64,000 nucleotides of DNA from Niveispirillum cyanobacteriorum (lineage in GTDB: Bacteria > Pseudomonadota > Alphaproteobacteria > Azospirillales > Azospirillaceae). The number at the start of each line of letters is the position of its first letter. Position 1 is the stretch's first letter. The notes beneath the pieces were generated by a model, which saw only the letters and a list, made by a program, of their open reading frames with translations, searched no databases and was not told the origin of the DNA. Position numbers and translations under genes: made by a program. Location: the NCBI RefSeq assembly GCF_002868735.1, contig NZ_CP025611.1:2474501-2538500 (forward strand), read 5' to 3'. This document shows positions 26,644-33,917 of the stretch, in pieces.

Positions 26644-26701
26644 GATCAGGCCCGCAAACGGTTAGCTTCCAAATATTTCGCCAACCTACTTTCCAAATAG
26701 C

Positions 26702-27244
26702 CTAGTCGCCAATATATAGTGGTACTCCGTAAGCAGCGCACAAGTTCGCGCAAGCCCAGGCGACCCATTCCGAATCAGCAGTGTATTTATGAATACAAAG
26801 CACGAAATCCCTTCTGCAATCTAACGGAGTCTTATCCAGGTCCAGTTTTAGTATAGAAATCAAGCATTCCCAAGCCATCTCGTTAACCACGGATGCTTCA
26901 AAATCTGTATTCGTAAGGCTTTCAGGTATCTTAAATACAGGATGATTGTCAGCAACATCTAGAAAAGATTCAACAAATAGAGCGGCGATTTTTCCTTGGT
27001 TTATTCTATCATTTAATGGAAATTCGTTTCTGCTTTTGAATTCTCCAACCTTTCTCTTGTATGTTTCTGCTATTCTTTTCTTTGCAGATTCGTTAAATTC
27101 CACAGTGGAATCAATTTTGTGAACAACTTTACAAGCAACAGTAAAAATCTTGGCAACTTTATTGCCAATTTTCTGCGCCAATTCCTCGCGCTGCAGAAGC
27201 TTACTTTCGGGGAAAGGATACTCTGAGGGAGCAAACTTGGGCAT
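26702..27244 (-). CDS. Hypothetical protein in an AT-rich islet
   Basis: 180 aa, rich in Lys, Ile, Asn and Phe, with codon use (AAA, ATT, TTT, AAT) unlike the GC-rich neighbours. This suggests recent transfer. No signal peptide or membrane helix. The first half is charged and probably helical (about residues 18-80); the second carries three Trp and several Cys residues. I recognise no family. A 73-codon frame ends 22 bases upstream on the same strand with the same composition, so the two likely moved and are expressed together. A toxin-antitoxin, immunity or defence role is possible but unsupported. Confidence 0.7.
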   Translation of the reverse strand: MPKFAPSEYPFPESKLLQREELAQKIGNKVAKIFTVACKVVHKIDSTVEFNESAKKRIAETYKRKVGEFKSRNEFPLNDRINQGKIAALFVESFLDVADNHPVFKIPESLTNTDFEASVVNEMAWECLISILKLDLDKTPLDCRRDFVLCIHKYTADSEWVAWACANLCAAYGVPLYIGD

Positions 27245-27266
27245 AATGTCTTGCGCTCAACCGACC

Positions 27267-27488
27267 TTAAGAATTGGAACCGGATAGCGCAGACGCACGT
27301 GCATGGATGCTGGCGTAAAAATCCAAGCCCTGTTGGAGTATCTTTTCGCTGTTTACATCTAAATAAACAATTGCCTCCTCAGCATTGAAATCCGGGGAGG
27401 AGTTCGACATCGTCAACGAATTGAGTGCGACACACCCAGGTTTCAGCTGAAACCGATGCCCCCTGCTTATAGCCACTGCTATCTCCAT
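27267..27488 (-). CDS. Small hypothetical protein paired with the AT-rich gene
   Basis: 73 aa from the ATG at 27488, or 47 aa from the ATG at 27410 (MSNSSPDFNAEEA); neither has a strong Shine-Dalgarno. The shorter form is acidic and looks more protein-like (EEAIVYLDVNSEKILQQGLDFYASIHARA). Placed 22 bases before the 180-aa gene. A minus-strand terminator hairpin sits 21 bases upstream of the longer start, so either expression starts after it or the hairpin attenuates the pair. No recognised family. Confidence 0.5.
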   Translation of the reverse strand: MEIAVAISRGHRFQLKPGCVALNSLTMSNSSPDFNAEEAIVYLDVNSEKILQQGLDFYASIHARASALSGSNS

Positions 27489-27508
27489 ACGATCTGGCCG
27501 GAATCAAA

Positions 27509-27529
27509 ACGCAGCCCAGAGGGCTGCGT
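27509..27529 (-). terminator. Rho-independent terminator, minus strand
   Basis: ACGCAGCCC (27509-27517) pairs with GGGCTGCGT (27521-27529) around a 3-base loop. Read on the minus strand the hairpin ends in TTTT then GATT, a canonical intrinsic terminator. No complete minus-strand gene lies before it, only an open frame ending at 27544. Confidence 0.75.
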
Positions 27530-27543
27530 CAAACGACACAGAT

Positions 27544-27663
27544 TCATGCGGCCTGCCCGCACAACTCTTCCAACACGAACCTAAGGGTTTGAGCGGGTCT
27601 TGTCAATCGATAGGGTTTCGAATTCCGCGACTCGGGTCCTTTGGTCAGGTCCGTGGTGCGGAA
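27544..27663 (-). pseudogene. Possible C-terminal remnant of a lost minus-strand gene
   Basis: After a TAA, 39 codons stay open and end at TGA (27546-27544), 14 bases before the intrinsic terminator. The translation ends TLRFVLEELCGQAA and reads like a protein C-terminus. Length alone is not significant; the stop-plus-terminator arrangement is the only support. TTGACA within it with TAGGTT 17 bases on could instead be a promoter for the AT-rich pair. The rest of the gap up to 27852 holds an 8-base inverted repeat (27621-27628 with 27658-27665) and nothing else I can name. Confidence 0.25.
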
Positions 27664-27852
27664 TTAGAACTGTGACCGTATCCGGTCGGCAAGTCTTCCC
27701 CTAAACACCGATTACCCTCGCCCCCCGCTCCCGCGTTTGCTAAGAAGGTATACCAATCGAAATCGGGCGGGATGGCCGGGATGGCGAAGCAGGGTGCGGA
27801 TGGGTGGCGGGATGTTGCCCGCCGGGACCGCTGATCCCATGTGTTGGTGATC

Positions 27853-28350
27853 ATGGTCCAGATACATGCAAGCTGTGTTGCCATTGACGGAACAGCCCTG
27901 CTGCTGCGGGGGCCGTCGGGGTCGGGCAAATCCGATCTGGCCTTGCGGCTGGTCGATGAGGGGGCGCGGCTGGTGGCTGATGACCGGGTCGACCTGATAT
28001 CCGACGGTAGGGGCGGGCTGATCGCCCGCTGTCCGCAGCCCATCGAGGGATTGATGGAGGTGCGGGGCCTGGGCGTCCTGCCGGTGCCCGCCATTGATGC
28101 CGCTCCTGTGTCTCTGATCGTCGATCTGGGCATGGTCGAGGAGCGCTTGCCCGATCCGGGGTTTGAGGTCATTGCCGGCGTCGCCCTGCCATGCATCCGC
28201 CTGAACCCGTTCCATGTCTCCACACCGGCCAAGCTGCGCCTCGCCATGGCGGCCCTGTCCCGCGGCTGGCCACTGGTGCCAGGGGAAAGTGCGTGGCGCG
28301 GGCTGGTGGCCGCTGCCGCCGCGCAAGGCACGCAAAGGGGCCGGGCATGA
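27853..28350 (+). CDS. hprK: HPr kinase/phosphorylase, short alphaproteobacterial form
   Basis: 165 aa from the ATG at 27853; an in-frame GTG at 27841 would add 4 residues. Only the C-terminal catalytic domain of Firmicute HprK is present, as usual in alphaproteobacteria. Walker A GPSGSGKS spans residues 20-27, followed by VADDRVDL and the family motif LMEVRGLGVLPVP. It phosphorylates a serine of HPr with ATP, and probably reverses this with phosphate. Overlaps rapZ by 4 bases. The chvG/chvI two-component genes that often precede hprK in this class are absent here; the AT-rich islet lies upstream instead. Confidence 0.92.
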   Translation: MVQIHASCVAIDGTALLLRGPSGSGKSDLALRLVDEGARLVADDRVDLISDGRGGLIARCPQPIEGLMEVRGLGVLPVPAIDAAPVSLIVDLGMVEERLPDPGFEVIAGVALPCIRLNPFHVSTPAKLRLAMAALSRGWPLVPGESAWRGLVAAAAAQGTQRGRA

Positions 28351-29291
28351 GCGAAGCCAGCGCGCTGGGTCCTGATGGCCGTCTGCCCATCGTGGTGGCC
28401 ACCGGCATGTCGGGCGGTGGCCTATCCACGGCCATGAAATGCCTGGAGGATCTGGGCTATGAGGCGGTCGACAATTTGCGTCTATCGCTGTTGCAGCCGC
28501 TGGTCAGCCAGCCGCACGACCGGCCCCTGGTGATCGGCATTGACAGCCGCACCCGTGATTTCAATGCCCAGACCCTGCTGGCCCAGATATCGGAACTGCG
28601 CGCCCGGCCCGACCTGCGCATGCGGGTTCTGTTCATGGATGCCCATGCCGACGCCTTGCAGCGGCGATATACTGAGACGCGCCGGCCCCACCCGCTGGCC
28701 GCCGACCGTCCGGTTCTGGACGGGATCGCCACTGAACGCGTGCTGATGCAGCCGCTGCGTGATGCAGCGGACGAGGTGGTGGACACCACCAACTTCTCCG
28801 TCCATGACACGCGCCGGCACCTGACGGGTCTGTTCCGTCTGGATGGCGGGCCGGGCCTGTCGATCTTCGTGACCAGCTTCGCCTATCGCCATGGTGTCCC
28901 GCGTGAGGCCGATCTGGTCTTCGATGTGCGGTTCCTGGACAATCCGCATTGGGATCCTGTGACCCGTCCCCTGACAGGGCTGGATCAGCCGGTGGCCGAT
29001 TACATCACCCGTGATCCCGACTGGCCGGAGTTTTTTGGCAATCTGACGCGGCTGCTGGAACCTTTGCTGCCCCGCTATGTGCGGGAGGGCAAGCATTATC
29101 TGACCATCGCGGTCGGCTGCACGGGCGGCCGTCACCGGTCGGTCTTCACCACCCATCTCCTGGCCACCTGGCTGAAGGAGCGGGGATACAAGGTGGGCGA
29201 GGCGCATCGCGATCTCGACCGCAAGGCGCAGGTGCTGCCCGTCCCCGAAGATCGGGCGGCCACCGGCACGAACCTGAGGGAAAGCGCATGA
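28347..29291 (+). CDS. rapZ: RNase adapter protein RapZ-like, altered Walker A
   Basis: 314 aa. The ATG at 28347 overlaps the hprK stop. The C-terminal half carries the conserved SFAYRHGVPREADLVFDVRFLDNPHW and VGCTGGRHRSV motifs of RapZ (formerly YvcJ/YhbJ), the part that in E. coli binds glucosamine-6-phosphate and GlmZ RNA. The N-terminal P-loop reads GMSGGGLST (residues 20-28): the lysine needed for ATP binding is Leu26 (codon CTA). The rest of the domain, including LEDLGYEAVDNL, is intact. Loss of nucleotide binding is inferred. It forms an operon with hprK and PTS genes, which links it to carbon/nitrogen signalling. Confidence 0.92.
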   Translation: MSEASALGPDGRLPIVVATGMSGGGLSTAMKCLEDLGYEAVDNLRLSLLQPLVSQPHDRPLVIGIDSRTRDFNAQTLLAQISELRARPDLRMRVLFMDAHADALQRRYTETRRPHPLAADRPVLDGIATERVLMQPLRDAADEVVDTTNFSVHDTRRHLTGLFRLDGGPGLSIFVTSFAYRHGVPREADLVFDVRFLDNPHWDPVTRPLTGLDQPVADYITRDPDWPEFFGNLTRLLEPLLPRYVREGKHYLTIAVGCTGGRHRSVFTTHLLATWLKERGYKVGEAHRDLDRKAQVLPVPEDRAATGTNLRESA

Positions 29292-29692
29292 TTGGCTTGG
29301 TCCTTGTCACCCATGGCAACCTGGCTGTGGAGTTCATCGCCGCCATGGAGCATGTGGTGGGCCCACAGAAACAGGTCTCTGCCGTCTGTATCGGACCTGA
29401 AGACGACATGGAGCAGCGGCGCAACGACATCCTGGCCGACGTTGCCAAATGCGATGCCGGCGACGGCGTCGTTGTCCTGACCGACATGTTCGGCGGCACG
29501 CCATCCAATCTGGCCATCTCCATCATGGATCGCGCCAAGGTGGAGGTGATCGCCGGCATGAACCTGCCCATGCTGATCAAGCTGGCCTCCATCCGCAAGA
29601 CGGGGGCTGACCTGAAAGGTGCTGTGGCCGCCGCACAGGAAGCGGGCCGCAAATACATCAATGTCGCCTCCGCCCTGTTGTCGGACGGCTGA
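29288..29692 (+). CDS. PTS EIIA component, mannose family
   Basis: 134 aa. The single EIIA-Man domain has phospho-acceptor His9 in LVTHGNLA and the family's VVVLTDMFGGTPSNLA. No EIIB, EIIC or EIID is present nearby, so it probably works as a regulatory phospho-protein rather than in sugar import, as described for other alphaproteobacteria. Its ATG overlaps the rapZ stop by 4 bases. The HPr gene follows 29 bases later. Confidence 0.93.
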   Translation: MIGLVLVTHGNLAVEFIAAMEHVVGPQKQVSAVCIGPEDDMEQRRNDILADVAKCDAGDGVVVLTDMFGGTPSNLAISIMDRAKVEVIAGMNLPMLIKLASIRKTGADLKGAVAAAQEAGRKYINVASALLSDG

Positions 29693-29721
29693 ACCTCACC
29701 CTGCCCGGAACCGGACCCCTG

Positions 29722-30015
29722 ATGAGCGAAAGCCTTTTACCGCCCGACGCGCTGTCACGCACCGTTACCATCCGCAACCGCCGCGGCCTGCATGCCCGCG
29801 CCGCCGCCAAGTTCGTAAAGCTGGCCGGCGATTTCGACGCGATGGTGGAGGTGGAGCGCGCCGACAATATCGTGTCGGGCGTGTCGATCATGGGCCTGAT
29901 GATGCTGGCCGCCAGCATCGACACCACCATCGATATCCGCACCGCCGGGCCGCAGGCGCGGGAGGTGCTGGACGCGCTGACCAAGCTGGTTGACGATAAG
30001 TTCGGCGAAGACTGA
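29722..30015 (+). CDS. HPr-family phosphocarrier protein
   Basis: 97 aa. The EI-dependent site is His24 in RRGLHARAAAKF, and Ser55 in GVSIMGLMML fits the HprK target. It passes phosphate from enzyme I to EIIA in the cytosol. A ~10-residue N-terminal extension precedes the usual HPr start. Placed between the EIIA gene and ptsI, all on one strand. Confidence 0.94.
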   Translation: MSESLLPPDALSRTVTIRNRRGLHARAAAKFVKLAGDFDAMVEVERADNIVSGVSIMGLMMLAASIDTTIDIRTAGPQAREVLDALTKLVDDKFGED

Positions 30016-30045
30016 AGAAGAACAAAGTTCGGGGAGTAGCCGCCC

Positions 30046-31845
30046 ATGACCACGCGACAGCAGCCGGGGCTGACTGGTGCTGAGGCCGGATCCACGGCTG
30101 AACGAACCCTGCGCGGCCTGGGCGTGTCGCCCGGCATCGCCATTGGCCCCGCCCATGTCATGGAGGCGGGGGCCATCCAGGTCCCCGAATATACCGTCGT
30201 CGAGACGGCGTTGGCAGACGAGGTCGCCCGGTTCCATGGGGCTGCCGAAAAGGCACGCCGGCAGTTGGGCAAGCTGAAGGCCAAGGCCGGCACCCTGCCC
30301 GCCGATGCCGCTGCCGACATGGCCATCCTGCTGGACGCGCATCAGGCCATGCTGTCGGGATCGCGTCTGATCCGGGGCGTTGAACGGCGCATCCGCACCG
30401 AACGCCTGAACGCCGAATCGGCTGTGCAACAGGAGATCACGGTCCTGGCGCAGAGCTTTGCCGCTATGGACGATGCCTATCTGGCCGCCCGCGTCGCCGA
30501 TGTGCGGGAGGTGGGGCGCCGCCTGATCCGCAATCTGATGGAAACGCCCTATCAGGCCTTCTCCCGCCTGCCGGACGGCGCCATCATCCTGGCCGAGGAA
30601 CTGTCCCCGGCCGACACGGCCCTTCTGGACCCGCGCCGTATCGGTGGTTTCGCGACGGTGCTTGGCGGGGCGGAGGGGCATACGGCCATCATGGCCCGTT
30701 CCCTGTCACTGCCCGCCGTGCTGGGTGCTGCGGGCCTGTTGCAGGGTGTGGAGACGGGCGATCTGGTGGTGGTGGATGGGCGCGCGGGCCGCGTGCTGAT
30801 CAACCCGTCAGAGGATGTGCTGGCCGATTACCGGCAGCGTCAGGCCCTGTGGAAGGCCGAGCGGGAGCAGCTGAAGGCTCTGGCAGGCCTTCCCGCCATC
30901 ACGCGCGACGGCACATCCCTGACCCTGAACGCCAATCTGGAACTGCCGCGCGAGATGGAGGGGGCCCGCGATGCCGGGGCCGCCGGTGTCGGCCTGCTGC
31001 GGACCGAGTTCATGTATATGAACCGCGACGATCTGCCGGGCGAAGAGGAACAGTATCAGGAGTTACGCGACCTGATCATCGCCATGGACGGCCGGCCCGT
31101 CACGGCCCGCACCCTGGATGTGGGTGGAGAAAAGCTGGCGGGTGCCCTGGCCGACCGGTTCGCCACGCCGGCCAATCCGGCCCTGGGCCTGCGCGCCATC
31201 CGCCTGGGTCTGAAGGAACCAAAGCTGCTGGAGACGCAGCTGGCCGCCATGCTGCGCGCCGGGGCACACGGGCCGATCCGCATCCTGGTCCCGATGATCA
31301 GCAACCCGTCGGAGATGCGCAAGGTACGCGAGCTGATGCGCGCCGTGGCCCGCCGCCTGCTGCGCCGGGGCCATGCCATCGCCGATCCGCTGCCCCCGCT
31401 GGGCGCCATGATCGAGATACCGGGGGCGGCGCTCGCCGCCGACAGTCTGGCCAGCGTATCGGACTTCTTCGCCATCGGCACCAATGACCTGATCCAGTAT
31501 ACACTGGCCATCGACCGTGGCGATGAACAGGTCGCCTATCTCTATGACCCGCTGCACCCCGCCGTGCTGCGTCTGGTGCAGTTCACGGTGGAGGCGGCAG
31601 GACGGGCCGGCATTCCGGTTTCCGTCTGTGGCGAAATGGCGGGTGATCCACGCTATGCCGCCTTGCTGCTAGGCTTGGGCGTGCGCGAACTGTCCATGGC
31701 GCCGGGCAATCTGCCCCTGGTGAAGCGCCGGGTGCGCGGCCTGGACCTGCGCGAGGCGACGCGGCGGGCCGGTATGATCATGAGCCAGACCGATGGCGGG
31801 CGCATTGCGGCACTGCTGGATGATTTCAACGAAGCGTTGGGGTAA
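30046..31845 (+). CDS. ptsI: Phosphoenolpyruvate-protein phosphotransferase (enzyme I)
   Basis: 599 aa, standard EI length with no GAF domain, unlike PtsP at 1732. Domains: HPr-binding helical N-part, swivelling domain with phospho-His212 in GGAEGHTAIMARSL, and PEP-binding barrel with LLRTEFMYM, TLDVGGEKL and Cys528 in SVCGEMAGDP. The usual T-S before the active His reads E-G here. GGGGAG precedes the ATG. Last gene of the regulatory PTS operon hprK-rapZ-EIIA-HPr-EI. With PtsP, the genome has at least two enzyme I proteins that could cross-talk. Confidence 0.95.
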   Translation: MTTRQQPGLTGAEAGSTAERTLRGLGVSPGIAIGPAHVMEAGAIQVPEYTVVETALADEVARFHGAAEKARRQLGKLKAKAGTLPADAAADMAILLDAHQAMLSGSRLIRGVERRIRTERLNAESAVQQEITVLAQSFAAMDDAYLAARVADVREVGRRLIRNLMETPYQAFSRLPDGAIILAEELSPADTALLDPRRIGGFATVLGGAEGHTAIMARSLSLPAVLGAAGLLQGVETGDLVVVDGRAGRVLINPSEDVLADYRQRQALWKAEREQLKALAGLPAITRDGTSLTLNANLELPREMEGARDAGAAGVGLLRTEFMYMNRDDLPGEEEQYQELRDLIIAMDGRPVTARTLDVGGEKLAGALADRFATPANPALGLRAIRLGLKEPKLLETQLAAMLRAGAHGPIRILVPMISNPSEMRKVRELMRAVARRLLRRGHAIADPLPPLGAMIEIPGAALAADSLASVSDFFAIGTNDLIQYTLAIDRGDEQVAYLYDPLHPAVLRLVQFTVEAAGRAGIPVSVCGEMAGDPRYAALLLGLGVRELSMAPGNLPLVKRRVRGLDLREATRRAGMIMSQTDGGRIAALLDDFNEALG

Positions 31846-31891
31846 AAGGGATAATTATCCCTATACGCCCGCACCGACGCGAGGGCCGCCG

Positions 31892-32689
31892 ATGACGCCA
31901 TGGACCTGTAAAGCGCTCGCCCTGGCCGCCCTTCTGGCCATGACCGAGCCTGCCATCGCCCAGGCCGACCTGACCATCCGGGAGGAACGGGCGGTCACGG
32001 TGGACGGCGCACCAGAGGTTTGGCAGGTGGCCTGGGTCGGCCCCGTGCGCGATTATTGCGAGGCGGTAAGCCCGGAAGTGGCCATGACGCCTGCCTGTGC
32101 CGTCTTCGCCCGTGGACAGGCGGGCCGCCTTCTGCTGCGCCGGCTGCGCGGTGGGGCCGTGGTGGATCAGTTTGATCCCGCCCCGGCCTTCAAGGGCATG
32201 GGGGATGGCTGGACCGATGGCTGGTCACTGCTGCCCCGCCATGCCGTGCGCGACGATGATTATGAGCGCTGGCTGGAGGATGAGGGGGCATTCCTGCGCG
32301 CCGTCCAGGAGCGTCCGACTGCCACCGTCCTGGAACTTTATGATTACAACCGCGACGGCAAGGCTCAGGAATTCCTGATCCGCACCGAAACCGGACCATC
32401 GGGTCGGGGGCTTTATGCCGCTGTCGGCCTGATCGGGGGCAAGCTGGGCTTTCTGCACTCCACCGGTCGGCCCGACCGGGCCCTTGTGCTACCGCGCGAC
32501 ATCTGGGTGGCGCTGCGCGACCGTGGAGGGCCGGTCTCCCAGACAAAATCGGCCTGCGGGGACAAGGGTGCATCATTGCGCAGCGAACAGGTCCTGACTG
32601 CCGCCGATGGCCGGATCGGTGTGAGGGCGCGCGATTATGAATGCGCCCTGGGTACCCCGCCCGTGTTGAAAGCGGAATATGACGGATAG
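31892..32689 (+). CDS. Secreted hypothetical protein
   Basis: 265 aa from the ATG at 31892 (GAGGG upstream). A signal peptide is clear (CKALALAALLAMTEPAIAQA, cleavage near residue 24). The mature part has Cys residues in YCEA, PACAV, SACGD and YECAL that could form two disulfides, and a segment LYDYNRDGKAQEFLIRTE resembling an FG-GAP/EF-hand-like Asp-rich loop. I recognise no family. It starts 46 bases after ptsI with no obvious terminator between. Downstream lies a set of strong hairpins. Confidence 0.7.
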   Translation: MTPWTCKALALAALLAMTEPAIAQADLTIREERAVTVDGAPEVWQVAWVGPVRDYCEAVSPEVAMTPACAVFARGQAGRLLLRRLRGGAVVDQFDPAPAFKGMGDGWTDGWSLLPRHAVRDDDYERWLEDEGAFLRAVQERPTATVLELYDYNRDGKAQEFLIRTETGPSGRGLYAAVGLIGGKLGFLHSTGRPDRALVLPRDIWVALRDRGGPVSQTKSACGDKGASLRSEQVLTAADGRIGVRARDYECALGTPPVLKAEYDG

Positions 32690-32715
32690 GAATGACGGCC
32701 CTGTTCTATACCAAC

Positions 32716-32752
32716 GGCACGAAACCATGACCGATGGTCAAGATTTCGTGCC
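32716..32752 (+). ncRNA. Two-tier hairpin, first of a folded intergenic segment
   Basis: GGCACGAAA (32716-32724) pairs with TTTCGTGCC (32744-32752); inside, TGACC (32728-32732) pairs with GGTCA (32736-32740) around GAT, with a symmetric 3-base internal loop. The apical part contains ATGACCGATGG, a sequence that recurs in the hairpin at 32825-32853. Either a terminator complex for the secreted-protein gene or part of a structured leader for the cluster at 32915. Confidence 0.55.
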
Positions 32753-32804
32753 CCTCAATCGCCGGCAGGCGCGTCCGCGCCCTTGGCTACGCCGCACGGG
32801 CGGC

Positions 32805-32824
32805 GCGGCGGCAGTCGCCGCCGT
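32805..32824 (+). ncRNA. GC-rich hairpin in the folded intergenic segment
   Basis: GCGGCGGC (32805-32812) pairs with GCCGCCGT (32817-32824, last pair G-U) around AGTC. It directly abuts the next hairpin, so the two could stack coaxially. Confidence 0.5.
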
Positions 32825-32853
32825 GCCATCGGTCATAGTTTATGACCGATGGC
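32825..32853 (+). ncRNA. Perfect 13-bp hairpin before the dehydrogenase cluster
   Basis: GCCATCGGTCATA (32825-32837) pairs with TATGACCGATGGC (32841-32853) around GTT, followed by TTTATTC, a modest U-rich tail. It may be an intrinsic terminator, yet it repeats the ATGACCGATGG core of the hairpin at 32716. It ends 61 bases before the start of the BchC-like gene. Confidence 0.6.
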
Positions 32854-32914
32854 TTTATTCGCCCCTGCCTTCTCCCGTATGCTGCCCGCCCCTGTTCATG
32901 GAGCGTGAGAGCAC

Positions 32915-33892
32915 ATGATGCCCCTGCCCGACCGTGCCACCGCCTTCTGGACGCTGGCCCCTGGCAAAGGGGCGCTGTGCCAGCAGGAACTGTCCGAACC
33001 CATGGCCGGCGACGTCCTGGTCCGCGCGCTGGCCAGTGGGATCAGCCGCGGGACGGAGGGGCTGGTCTTCCGGGGCGGCGTGCCTGCCGAACTGCACCCC
33101 CTGATGCGCTGCCCGTTTCAGGAGGGGGATTTTCCGGGGCCGGTTAAATATGGCTATGCCCTGGTCGGCATCGCCGATTATGGCCCTGCCAATCTGAAGG
33201 GGCGGCGCGTCTTCTCTCTGCACCCGCATCAGGATGTGGCCGTGATCCCGGTCGAGGGATGCCGCCCCGTCCCCGATGCCGTCCCCACCGAGCGCGCCGT
33301 GTTGGCCGCCAACATGGAGACGGCCCTGAACATCCTGTGGGATGGCGGGGCCGCACCCGGACAGCGCATCGCCGTGGTGGGCGGGGGCATTGTCGGCGGG
33401 CTGACAGCCTATCTGGCGGCACGCATGCCGGGAGCGGATGTCACGCTGATCGATATCGACCCGGCCCGCGCCGACCTGGCCCATGCCTTTGGCGCCGCAT
33501 TCGCGACGCCGGATAATGCCGACAGCTTGGATTGCGATCTGGTCATTCATACCAGCGCCAGCCAGAGCGGCCTTGCCACCGCCCTGCGCCTGGCGGGGAT
33601 GGAGGCCACCATCGTGGAGGCATCCTGGTACGGCGACCGGCCCGTGACGGTGCCGCTGGGCGGTGGTTTCCATGCCGGACGACACCGCATCATCTCCTCG
33701 CAGGTGGGCAGGGTCTCCCCCTCCTTCCGCCCGCGATGGACCCTTTCGCGGCGTCTGGACAAGGCCTTGTCGCTGCTGGCCGATCCGGTTCTGGACCTTC
33801 TGGTTGGCCCGAGTGTTGATTTCACGCACTTGCCCATGGCCATGGCAGACCTAGCTGGCCTGTCATTCGGGTGTCCCGTCGTTCGTTACTAG
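32915..33892 (+). CDS. Medium-chain dehydrogenase, BchC-like, lacking the catalytic zinc cysteine
   Basis: 325 aa. MDR fold: N-terminal domain with ALASGISRGTEGLVFRG, then FPGPVKYGYALVG and LHPHQDVAVIP; Rossmann motif VVGGGIVGGLTAYLAAR (about 152-168) with LIDIDPARAD; a conserved EASWYGDRPVTVPLGGGFH near the end. Where zinc alcohol dehydrogenases have CGICGTD this protein has SGISRGTE, the pattern I recall from BchC, so it probably does not use the classical zinc site. It heads a four-gene plus-strand cluster with pterin-synthase-like, glycosyltransferase and methyltransferase genes. Substrate is unknown. A role in that pathway is inference. Confidence 0.82.
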   Translation: MMPLPDRATAFWTLAPGKGALCQQELSEPMAGDVLVRALASGISRGTEGLVFRGGVPAELHPLMRCPFQEGDFPGPVKYGYALVGIADYGPANLKGRRVFSLHPHQDVAVIPVEGCRPVPDAVPTERAVLAANMETALNILWDGGAAPGQRIAVVGGGIVGGLTAYLAARMPGADVTLIDIDPARADLAHAFGAAFATPDNADSLDCDLVIHTSASQSGLATALRLAGMEATIVEASWYGDRPVTVPLGGGFHAGRHRIISSQVGRVSPSFRPRWTLSRRLDKALSLLADPVLDLLVGPSVDFTHLPMAMADLAGLSFGCPVVRY

Positions 33893-33917
33893 TATTCCGT
33901 TCTCTGAAAGGACAGGC

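Noticed and set aside
32679-32918. 79-codon frame between the secreted protein and the BchC-like gene
   Set aside because: It crosses the three strong hairpins, has no Shine-Dalgarno and no protein-like pattern; the segment is better read as non-coding.
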